In this document: piece after piece, positions 18,515 to 26,544 of the stretch
Layout of the letters: the number at the start of each line of letters is the position of its first letter
Numbering within the stretch: the first letter of the stretch is position 1
Assembly: GCF_020907275.1 (NCBI RefSeq)
Contig: NZ_JAJJWI010000013.1
Span: forward strand, 83,548-147,547
Reading direction: 5' to 3'
DNA: 64,000 nt
Source of the DNA: Pontibacter silvestris
GTDB lineage: Bacteria > Bacteroidota > Bacteroidia > Cytophagales > Hymenobacteraceae
Program-made: the position numbers and the translations under genes
The notes under the pieces: model-generated
The model's input: only the letters and a program-made list of their open reading frames with translations
Told to the model about the DNA's origin: nothing
The model's database searches: none

Positions 18515-18967
18515 ATGGAAATCAATAAAGAAGTAAAATCAACTGTACACCATTTAATTGAAAGATGCAAAGATGGTGCTAAAGGATATAAAACTGCATC
18601 AGAGGACATTCAGGATAAGGATCTAAAAGACCTATTTAAGAAATATGCTGTACAGCGAGACAGCATGATTACGGAACTACAGGATCAGTTATTTAAGATG
18701 GGCGGTAGCGACGATGAGTCCAGCTCTATTGAAGGTACTGCTCACCGTGCATGGATTGACCTTAAGTCTGCGCTTACTTCCAGAGACAGAGTACGTGTAC
18801 TGGAAGAGTGCGAACGTGGAGAGGATTATGCTGTGAAAGCATATGAAGAAGCTTTGCAAAAGAGCCTTCCGGGAGAGTTGAAGTCTATTGTGGAGCAACA
18901 GTATGATGATGTAAAAAGTGCTCATGACCACATTCGTACACTACGCGACAGCGCTAAAGAAAATTAA
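18515..18967 (+). CDS. PA2169-family four-helix-bundle (DUF2383, ferritin-like) protein
   Basis: The 150-residue, highly charged, all-helical protein matches the PA2169 group of ferritin-like proteins. Features include LIERCKDGAKGYKTASEDI near 14-32, an RAWIDLKSAL segment, and ECERGEDYAVKAYEEAL near 98-114. The four-helix arrangement carries Glu/His residues at bundle positions. It is often linked to stress or desiccation responses, but its activity is not known. An excellent terminator follows it. Confidence 0.85.
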   Translation: MEINKEVKSTVHHLIERCKDGAKGYKTASEDIQDKDLKDLFKKYAVQRDSMITELQDQLFKMGGSDDESSSIEGTAHRAWIDLKSALTSRDRVRVLEECERGEDYAVKAYEEALQKSLPGELKSIVEQQYDDVKSAHDHIRTLRDSAKEN

Positions 18968-19000
18968 TACTGATATTATGTCAGAGACTAATAATTCAGG

Positions 19001-19024
19001 AAAGGAGCTTCGGCTCCTTTTTTT
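19001..19024 (+). terminator. Intrinsic terminator with UUCG tetraloop
   Basis: An 8-bp stem (19001-19008 with 19013-19020) closes a TTCG loop and runs into seven Ts. It lies 33 nt after the PA2169-family stop codon. Confidence 0.9.
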
Positions 19025-19120
19025 ATAGCCAATGCAACATACAAACTTAGCCTGATATTCAGTAAGAACCTTATGTATAATCAGCTAAACTGTTTCTTCT
19101 AAACGAATTCTCCTAAAACA

Positions 19121-19152
19121 GCAAAGGTGACATCTAACAATGTCACCTTTGC
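19121..19152. repeat. 12-bp perfect inverted repeat in a convergent spacer
   Basis: Arms 19121-19132 and 19141-19152 are perfectly complementary with an 8-nt loop. There is no T-run. It is the middle one of three hairpins between the PA2169-family and helicase genes. Confidence 0.5.
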
Positions 19153-19250
19153 AGACTAACTGCCTAAGCAGCTAACTAAATCTTCCAACCTTTTATGATA
19201 TTTACCATAACGGCAACATCAACAAAAGGTTTGCTTACTCAATAAAAACA

Positions 19251-19280
19251 GAGAGCCAGCTTATCTATAAGCTGGCTCTC
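19251..19280 (-). terminator. Terminator of the DEAD-box helicase gene
   Basis: Arms 19251-19262 and 19269-19280 form a 12-bp perfect stem with a 6-nt loop, 62 nt beyond the helicase stop codon on the minus strand. T-rich DNA also follows on the plus strand, so it may act in both directions. Confidence 0.75.
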
Positions 19281-19342
19281 TTCTATTTTAAACATACTGA
19301 AAAGGAGACTCTAAAATAAGTTTTTAGAAGTAGTCTTGCACC

Positions 19343-21118
19343 CTAAAATCTTCTTTTACGAAAGCCTCTGTTTCCGCCATCACGATCACGGTCACCTCTG
19401 AAAGAAGAGTTACGATCGCCACTGCGGCCACCAAACCTTCTTCCACCACCGCTTCCTTCTGATTTATCAAAGCCAAAACTCTCTCTGTTGCCTCTTCCTC
19501 CACGGCCTTTATCACCGTCGCCGGATCCTTTCTTCTGAGATTTTTCGACAACCACCATACGGCCATCAACCTCTATACGAGAAACTTTATCCAGAATATC
19601 GGCTGTATATTCATTGGGTACTTCAACAAAGCTGAATTTATCATACAAATCAATATCACCCACTTTATTTGGAGGAATGCTACTGTTATTTGACAAAAGG
19701 TCAATCAGATCTTTTGGATGAACACGGTCTTTTTTACCAATGGTGATAAATAAGCGGTCAAAACCATCTTTAGACTTGTTCAAGCCTTTCTCTATTTCTG
19801 CACCCTGCTCTTTTACTTTAGCTTCTTTCAAGCTCATTTTTAAAAGGGCAGCGGCTACTTCTAACGGAGTATATTCTTCTGTTTCGTTCACGAATCGCTC
19901 TATGCGTGAAATGTGTTTGGTAAGAGTGCCTTTCTGCAATACCTCACGAACTTTATCGAAGAACATGTTCGTGCGAATTTCATTGACATCTTCCAGCGTA
20001 GGCACCTGCTGCAACACTATCTTAGCTTTTGTATAGCGCATAATGTCTTTCAATTTGTAGCTGTCTGTACGACCACCTACAAATGAGAATGCTCTACCTG
20101 ACTTACCGGCACGACCAGTACGACCAATGCGGTGAACGTAGGCCTCCTCGTCCTGAGGTAAATCATAGTTAAACACAGCCTCAACGTTGTCTACATCTAT
20201 ACCTCGTGCTGCTACATCAGTAGCCACTAATATTTCAAGTGTGCCGCTACGGAACTTCTGCATCACGTTTGAACGCTGGTTCTGATTCATGTCACCATGT
20301 AAGCCGTCAGCAAAATAGCCTCTGGCCTGCAGGTTAGAAACCAGTTCATCTACCATGCGTTTGGTATTACAGAAGATAATAACAGCTTTCAGGTTGTACA
20401 TATCCAGCAAACGAGACAGTACTTCCATTTTTGCACTGCTACGTACCTCGAAATACACCTGATCGATGTTTGTCACAGTCAGTTCCTGATGCACTACTTT
20501 TACCAGTACCGGATCTTTCTGATAACGTTTAGTCATCTCCATGATCGGTTTTGACATAGTAGCCGAGAAGAAAATGGTCTGGCGGTCTTCCGGAATACGC
20601 TCTAATACAAACTCGATGTCGTCACGGAATCCCATGTCAAGCATTTCGTCTGCTTCATCTAGAATAATTTTTCGTACATTATCCAGCACCAGCGTACCAC
20701 GCTCTATGTGGTCCATTACACGACCAGGAGTACCGATAACAATCTGAACACCTTGCTTTAAAGCGCGCAACTGCCTGTCGTATGACTGGCCTCCGTAAAT
20801 AGGAACCACACTGATGCCTTGCTTATATTTTGCAAGCTTCTGTATTTCACCTGAAACCTGAATGGCTAACTCCCTGGTAGGGCAAAGGATTAAGGCCTGA
20901 ACGCTTCTGTCACGTTCATCAATCATTTCAATGGTCGGTATACCAAAGGCAGCAGTTTTACCAGTACCTGTCTGGGCCTGACCAATTATATCTTTTCCTT
21001 CTAAAACAACAGGGATTGCTTCTGTTTGAATGGGAGAGGCTTCTTCGAAGCCCATGTCAGCAATAGCTCGCTGAACTTCCTGCGAAAGCGGAAGTTCTTC
21101 AAATTTGATTTTATTCAT
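19343..21118 (-). CDS. DEAD-box RNA helicase (DeaD/CsdA type) with DbpA-like RNA-binding domain and RG-rich tail
   Basis: This 591-residue ATP-dependent RNA helicase shows the full motif series: Q motif and AQTGTGKT at 48-55, LDEADEMLDMGF near 153-164, FSAT, and HRIGRTGRAG in motif VI. Residues about 460-535 form a DbpA-type RNA-binding domain (LFITIGKKDRVHPKDLIDLL). The last 50 or so residues are Gly/Arg/Asp-rich, with RGGRG, GGGRRFGG and RKRRF segments, a common non-specific RNA-binding tail. It likely unwinds RNA in ribosome assembly or mRNA decay, as CsdA does in the cold. A candidate promoter 185 nt upstream would give it a long leader. Confidence 0.93.
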   Translation of the reverse strand: MNKIKFEELPLSQEVQRAIADMGFEEASPIQTEAIPVVLEGKDIIGQAQTGTGKTAAFGIPTIEMIDERDRSVQALILCPTRELAIQVSGEIQKLAKYKQGISVVPIYGGQSYDRQLRALKQGVQIVIGTPGRVMDHIERGTLVLDNVRKIILDEADEMLDMGFRDDIEFVLERIPEDRQTIFFSATMSKPIMEMTKRYQKDPVLVKVVHQELTVTNIDQVYFEVRSSAKMEVLSRLLDMYNLKAVIIFCNTKRMVDELVSNLQARGYFADGLHGDMNQNQRSNVMQKFRSGTLEILVATDVAARGIDVDNVEAVFNYDLPQDEEAYVHRIGRTGRAGKSGRAFSFVGGRTDSYKLKDIMRYTKAKIVLQQVPTLEDVNEIRTNMFFDKVREVLQKGTLTKHISRIERFVNETEEYTPLEVAAALLKMSLKEAKVKEQGAEIEKGLNKSKDGFDRLFITIGKKDRVHPKDLIDLLSNNSSIPPNKVGDIDLYDKFSFVEVPNEYTADILDKVSRIEVDGRMVVVEKSQKKGSGDGDKGRGGRGNRESFGFDKSEGSGGGRRFGGRSGDRNSSFRGDRDRDGGNRGFRKRRF

Positions 21119-21773
21119 CTAATTTACTTAATGTATATAACTCATCTGGAGGCAGCCTGCTTGTAAACCTTCCTCTATTACTGAAGTACGAAACAACAGC
21201 TAATGAGTACGACACGTCAAACTAAAAATTAACTAGGGTAGCCAAACAGAACAAATGGGGTATCCAGTTATACAGTAAATCAGACTGATTCCAAATCTTC
21301 CGCAAAGGTACAAAATATATTTCAAATTAACTAGTTATTCTCATCATGCACCTTTTTTTCAGGCTGACATATAATTGAAAGAAACTTTCCGTGAGATTCA
21401 TTACAAAAATATAAATAACAATTCGATGGTTTAATTGGAAATTATCTATATATTTAACAGATAAATTAAATTAACTATAAATAAACTTAAAAACTTATTC
21501 TTTTACTAAGGTTTAGTATTTATAAATATGCTATAGAGCCTGAATATATTATTTATAATGTAAAAAGTTATCTTTTAAACATTTAAAGAACTATATATTA
21601 TAAATTATCAAATATTTATTTTTGCTTTTATTCTAATAATTTTTTAAATAGAAACTTATTAACCATCACCTAATTACTTAAGGAACAGCATCATGCAACT
21701 TATATTGCAGTAATGTAATTGCTTTAAAAATTAAAATCACAGGGAATCTCAACACACTTAACCAAATAAACTT
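21119..21773. other. 655-bp very AT-rich divergent spacer
   Basis: This region separates the helicase (minus) from an unknown gene (plus). Bases 21400-21670 are extremely AT-rich, with runs of A and T and no gene-length frame. It holds a candidate helicase promoter at 21303-21310. No T-box, cold-shock box or riboswitch could be assigned. Confidence 0.6.
21303..21310 (-). promoter_or_regulatory. Candidate -7 element of the DEAD-box helicase gene
   Basis: On the minus strand the bases read TACCTTTG, a TAnnTTTG match. Transcription would begin near 21296, giving a leader of about 180 nt. The -33 element is not clear. Confidence 0.4.
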
Positions 21774-22316
21774 ATGCTACACTTCTCCAAAATTACTACC
21801 CAAGGCAAAGATTTTAATCTTATTGCTTCTGGGGCGCTAGCTTTTAAGATACATAACAAGATCTTAAAAGATGAGACTTTCCTGCAAGGAACCAAGATCA
21901 GCCGCAATATGCTACTTGGTAGTGTGCCAGCGCGTGGAGCGACAGATTCTGATCAGCAAAAGGTTTTCTTTGTGATTATCTCTGATCTTGACAAGCTAAA
22001 CACAGAATCGCTGTGCAAAATGATTGCAAAAGAGAGAGCGAAAGGTAGCTATGCTGTTTGTCAGGTTATTCCGGTGTATTATAATGAGCCTTCCTTCAAA
22101 GCCATTAAAATGCTGCGACAGAATTTTGATGAGGTAGTTGAATTAAACAAACTGACTTTAGGCGCGAGCAAAGCTCTAATAAGTTCAGAACAACAAACAT
22201 GCATCATAACAGATTACTCCATTTCTATGGCACGTATCATCTACCATGTATGTGTTAAAGACTTTGCCCCATCAAAGGAAACAGGAACTAAAAAAGGGAA
22301 CCTTGTATATGCTTAA
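21774..22316 (+). CDS. Hypothetical 180-residue protein
   Basis: I do not recognise this protein. It has no signal peptide or membrane segment, so it should be cytoplasmic. A central stretch, KVFFVIISDLDKLNTESLC, looks like a beta strand followed by a helix. AVCQVIPVYYN and QTCIITDYS would be further core strands, suggesting an alpha/beta fold. Codon use resembles that of neighbouring genes and a clean terminator follows, which supports it being real. It is divergent from the helicase across the AT-rich spacer. Confidence 0.6.
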   Translation: MLHFSKITTQGKDFNLIASGALAFKIHNKILKDETFLQGTKISRNMLLGSVPARGATDSDQQKVFFVIISDLDKLNTESLCKMIAKERAKGSYAVCQVIPVYYNEPSFKAIKMLRQNFDEVVELNKLTLGASKALISSEQQTCIITDYSISMARIIYHVCVKDFAPSKETGTKKGNLVYA

Positions 22317-22338
22317 AAATGCTGCTGTATTATATAAT

Positions 22339-22370
22339 AAGACCCTCTCTGTATAGTCTGAGAGGGTCTT
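22339..22370 (+). terminator. Terminator of the hypothetical gene
   Basis: Arms 22339-22349 and 22360-22370 form an 11-bp stem with a 10-nt loop, 22 nt after the stop codon. Confidence 0.75.
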
Positions 22371-22588
22371 ATTAATCTGAATAGTTACCTACAGCAATGC
22401 TGCTACTTTAATTTAATTGAAGTAAGCCCCTTATTCCTCCAATTAAGGTATTATGTCTTTAAGCACACTACTATACCTTTTATCCTACACATACTTTAAG
22501 CCAACATCATTCAAAGATTTAAAAGAATACTGGCTTTGCCTTTCGGCATACACTATCTTTAAGGGTTCTGATTTAAAAGGAGCCTTAC

Positions 22589-25500
22589 ATGCCATCAATC
22601 TTTAAAATATATTCCTCTTCTGCCGGTTCCGGTAAAACTTATCACCTGACAAAGGAATACCTTAAGCTGGCTCTTCACACGCCCAACCCAGATTATTATC
22701 GTTCTATACTGGCTATAACCTTTACCAATGATGCTGCTGCTGAGATGAAGGAGCGTATCCTTGGAGCATTGCGCAACTTTAAAGACAACAGCCTGCCTGA
22801 GAAGCAAAAACAGAAGAGTGAAGAATTACTGGTAAGTATAACAGAAGACCTGCAAGTAGAGTACCCTGAAGAGAAGCTGGATAAAGAGGAAATAAGACGG
22901 AGGGCGGGCTTGCTGTTTAGTCAGATACTTTATAACTACTCCGATTTCAGTGTAAGCACCATAGACAGTTTCGTAAATAAGATTGTTCAGGCATTCACAA
23001 GAGAGTTGAATATTCCGCATAATTTTGAGGTGGATCTGGACTCTCAGACACTGGTCACTACTGCTGTTCAACTGTTGCTTGACAAGGTATCAAATAGCAA
23101 AAATGACCTTCTGTCCGAAACGTTGGAAAACTATGCACTGGAGAAGGCGCGAGAAGGACGCAGTTGGAATACACTACCCGATGATCTCGCTGACTTTGCT
23201 AAAAACCTGTTGAACGAGCAAGTGTATGAGGCAGTCACAGACCTGCAGACATTAACGCTGGAGGATTTTAAGAGCGTAAGGAACCAACTGCTAGAGACCA
23301 AAAAGCAAATAGAAGAGGCTGCACAGGAGGCAGCTCAACAGGCTTTGACAACTATTGAAAATGCCGGCCTCTCCCCTGCCGACTTCTACCAGAGCACTCG
23401 TGGTTTATTCGGTTACTTTAGCAAGTTTACAAAAGAAGCCGATTTAAGCTACGGCAATAACTACGCATGCCAAACCATAGCCGATGACAAATGGTATGCA
23501 GGCAAGGCATCACCGGCTACCAAAAACCATATTGATAGTATTCGACCGCAGCTTACGGAACTATACTACCACATCGAAGACATAAAAGAGAAGTATGCTG
23601 CCACCTTCACTCTCATTAATGCTATTGTGCCGCACCTTTATAAGGTGTCTGTACTGAACGAATTGGAGAAGTGCCTGCAGGAGATTAAGCGCGACAAAAA
23701 CACGGTACACATTTCTGAGTTCAACAAACGCATCATCGATATTGTGCTGCAGGAGCCGGTGCCCTTTATTTATGAGCGACTGGGCGAAAAATATAACCAC
23801 ATTCTGATCGATGAATTCCAGGACACCTCAGTACTACAATGGAACAACCTGCTGCCATTAGTTGACAATGCGCTGGCTTCCGGCTATTTCAGTATGGTAG
23901 TAGGCGATGCAAAGCAGGCTATTTATCGGTGGCGTGGTGGTGAGATGGAGCAGATACTGCACCTCTATAAGAAAAGTACTGAAAAGCTGTATCAGAACCG
24001 CCGCCACGGGCAAATTATCCGGGAGCGCTATGAGTCCATCAATCATACCTTATCCCCTGCCGTCCTAAATACCAATTACCGCAGCAGGGCAGAAATTACT
24101 GGTTTTAATAATGAGTTATTTACCTTCATCAGCAGAGAACACGAAACGTTTGAAATGTTCGCCTCTATTTATGACGATAAGTTTCAGCAACAGGTACCGG
24201 GTGGTAGTGACAAAAGCGGCGGACATGTTCAGGTTATGTTCACGCACCCTGAAGACACTAATTATAAGTATGATTTAGATGGTTGCCAACGCACTGATAT
24301 ACTCTACGAAGGCTATGCCCGGCCTGAAATCCTGAGTTACGATGAAAGCATGCTGAACATGGTGCTGCAGCTTGTAAAACATAGTTTGGAAGAAGGGTAT
24401 ACTTTAAAAGATATGGCTATCTTATGCCGCACCAACAGCAAAAGTAAGCTTATTGCCAATTTCCTGAAAGAACGTCGCTTTGACATTATTTCACAAGATT
24501 CGCTTTCACTACAGTTTGCAGAGGTTATTAATCTAATTATTGCCTTGTTCCGTGTGTTTAACCGGCCCAATGATACACTGGCAAAGTCTGAGGCTTTATA
24601 CCTTGTGTGTGCTGTAGCAATGGAAACCATTCCGGATACAGAAATAACACAAACAATAGCCGAAATAGCCAAAGCCCCTGATCCGCAGGAATTCTTTGAC
24701 CAACTGCGCGTGTTTGGCTTTGATGTGAATGAACGAGAAACCGGTAACTTATCCATCTATGAGTTAACCGAGCAATTAATTCGCATTTTTGACCTGCTGG
24801 GTCATAATAGTGAGTGCGAATACCTGTTCCGGTTCCTGGACCTGGTGCTGGAATATAGTCTAAAGAACAGTAACAACCTTAATAATTTCCTGGCTTATTG
24901 GGATTTGCAAAAAGAAAAGTTAAGCATTAACACGCCTAAAAACCGCAATGCCATCACCATCACCAGCATCCACAAATCCAAGGGACTGGCTTACCCTATT
25001 GTGATTATACCGTTTGCCGACTGGAGCACAGAACCCATGACCCGCGCACTGATGTGGAGCCAGCTACCGCAGGAGGTAAGCGTAACGGGCAAGCTGCGTA
25101 GTGTGGCTGTTAACATTAGTACTAAGCTGGAGACAACAGTACTGGGCGAGCAGTATCGCACCGAAATAGAAAAAAACTTTATAGAGAACCTGAATATGCT
25201 GTATGTGGCTCTAACCCGTCCCATCGACAGGCTTTACCTTATTGGGAACAGCAAAGATTTACTCGACAAGAAGAAAGCATCCAGAGCATTGGAGGGTACA
25301 GCTAAAAATGTAAGTCACCTGCTCTACCGCTTCCTGGTACACAAGCAAATGTGGCAGCCGGATCAGTTCTGTTACCAGCTACACAAGGGAGTCCTTAAGC
25401 AACATTATTCAGAAGTCTCCAAAGAAAACACCTATACGCTGGAGCACCTGATAACTACAGACTGGGCCCAACGACTGCAGCTAAAACAACATGCTAACAA

Positions 25501-25987
25501 TGTCTTTGATTTTGAGACACAGACCAGGCAACGACAGGCTAATAAGAAGCTGCACTATGCTTTATCCCGGGTTATTGTAGCCACTCAAATGGATGACATA
25601 CTACGGCAGATGGTTAACCAGGGCATCATCAGTGAACGTGAAAGACCGGACCTTAGCAAGCGATTAGAGGAGGTTATTCGCCAGCCAAAGTTGCACCACC
25701 ATTTCACGGACAAAGTGGTAGTAGAGCATGAGAAAGAGCTACTCGATGCCCGGGCCTATCTGTACAAGCCAGACCGCGTAGTGTTCGATGGCGACCAGGT
25801 GGTGCTGATAGAGTTTAAACTCCCGCCTCCGGAACTGGAACACCGCAATAAGCTGGACCATTATGCTGTGCGTTTTAAGCAACTGGGTTATCAAAAAGTA
25901 AAATGCATACTTTATTACTTTGATACAGAACAGGTAATTGAGTGGAGCTACGGCGGGAAAAGCTTACAAATGGGACTAGCCTTATGA
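22589..25987 (+). CDS. AddA-like UvrD/REP helicase-nuclease
   Basis: The 1132-residue SF1A helicase has Walker A SSAGSGKT near 10-17, motif Ia AITFTNDAAAEMKERI, motif II LIDEFQDTS near 407, motif III VGDAKQAIYRWRGG near 437, LNTNYRSR near 496, motif V TSIHKSKGLAYP near 791, and LYVALTRP near 870. The C-terminus carries a PD-(D/E)XK nuclease core (PDRVVFDGD then LIEFK, about 1061-1080). This is the AddA arrangement: 3'-5' helicase with an end-processing nuclease for recombinational repair of double-strand breaks. Its partner AddB-like gene lies downstream, separated only by a small VOC gene. Confidence 0.88.
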   Translation: MPSIFKIYSSSAGSGKTYHLTKEYLKLALHTPNPDYYRSILAITFTNDAAAEMKERILGALRNFKDNSLPEKQKQKSEELLVSITEDLQVEYPEEKLDKEEIRRRAGLLFSQILYNYSDFSVSTIDSFVNKIVQAFTRELNIPHNFEVDLDSQTLVTTAVQLLLDKVSNSKNDLLSETLENYALEKAREGRSWNTLPDDLADFAKNLLNEQVYEAVTDLQTLTLEDFKSVRNQLLETKKQIEEAAQEAAQQALTTIENAGLSPADFYQSTRGLFGYFSKFTKEADLSYGNNYACQTIADDKWYAGKASPATKNHIDSIRPQLTELYYHIEDIKEKYAATFTLINAIVPHLYKVSVLNELEKCLQEIKRDKNTVHISEFNKRIIDIVLQEPVPFIYERLGEKYNHILIDEFQDTSVLQWNNLLPLVDNALASGYFSMVVGDAKQAIYRWRGGEMEQILHLYKKSTEKLYQNRRHGQIIRERYESINHTLSPAVLNTNYRSRAEITGFNNELFTFISREHETFEMFASIYDDKFQQQVPGGSDKSGGHVQVMFTHPEDTNYKYDLDGCQRTDILYEGYARPEILSYDESMLNMVLQLVKHSLEEGYTLKDMAILCRTNSKSKLIANFLKERRFDIISQDSLSLQFAEVINLIIALFRVFNRPNDTLAKSEALYLVCAVAMETIPDTEITQTIAEIAKAPDPQEFFDQLRVFGFDVNERETGNLSIYELTEQLIRIFDLLGHNSECEYLFRFLDLVLEYSLKNSNNLNNFLAYWDLQKEKLSINTPKNRNAITITSIHKSKGLAYPIVIIPFADWSTEPMTRALMWSQLPQEVSVTGKLRSVAVNISTKLETTVLGEQYRTEIEKNFIENLNMLYVALTRPIDRLYLIGNSKDLLDKKKASRALEGTAKNVSHLLYRFLVHKQMWQPDQFCYQLHKGVLKQHYSEVSKENTYTLEHLITTDWAQRLQLKQHANNVFDFETQTRQRQANKKLHYALSRVIVATQMDDILRQMVNQGIISERERPDLSKRLEEVIRQPKLHHHFTDKVVVEHEKELLDARAYLYKPDRVVFDGDQVVLIEFKLPPPELEHRNKLDHYAVRFKQLGYQKVKCILYYFDTEQVIEWSYGGKSLQMGLAL

Positions 25988-26050
25988 TGCTTGGGCTACA
26001 AAGGATTTGCTGTTTTTAACCACCCCCACAAAAGGTAAAACTAAATTAAT

Positions 26051-26476
26051 ATGGAACAACGATTAACCTTAATTACACTAGGTGTAAAGAACCTGCAGCG
26101 GTCAAAAGACTTTTACAAAAACGTATTTGGATGGCAGCCGACAGAAGCCAGCACAGACGGCATTATTTTCTTCCAATTAGACGGTAGCATTCAGCTAGCT
26201 CTTTTCCCGCAGGAATCCTTGGCAGATGACGCAGGTGTTCCTGCCGATGGCAAAGGTTTCAGAAGATTCTCTCTGGCTCACAATGTAAAGTCTGAACAGG
26301 AAGTAAATGAGTTAGTGGCAGTCTTAGAGGAAAGAGGCGCAACTATTGTAAAGCGTCCTGAAAAAGTTTTTTGGGGAGGATACAGCAGCTATGTGTCTGA
26401 CCCGGACGATATTCTGTGGGAAATAGCTTACAACCCTTTTCTGCCACTCAATGAAGAAGGAGCAATTACACAATAA
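26051..26476 (+). CDS. VOC (glyoxalase/bleomycin-resistance fold) family protein
   Basis: The 141-residue protein has the two beta-alpha-beta-beta-beta modules of the vicinal oxygen chelate fold: LGVKNLQRSKDFYKNVFGW near 11-29, then YSSYVSDPDDILWEIAYNP near 112-130. The expected metal-ligand positions are only partly acidic/His, so catalysis is uncertain. It lies 63 nt after the AddA-like gene and 68 nt before the AddB-like gene on the same strand. Whether it works with repair or is simply carried in the unit is unknown. Confidence 0.85.
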   Translation: MEQRLTLITLGVKNLQRSKDFYKNVFGWQPTEASTDGIIFFQLDGSIQLALFPQESLADDAGVPADGKGFRRFSLAHNVKSEQEVNELVAVLEERGATIVKRPEKVFWGGYSSYVSDPDDILWEIAYNPFLPLNEEGAITQ

Positions 26477-26544
26477 AAGCTCTTATCCAGCTTAGACAGC
26501 AGTGTCTAAATCGCTAATTTATCACCCGCTAAAATCACCACCTC

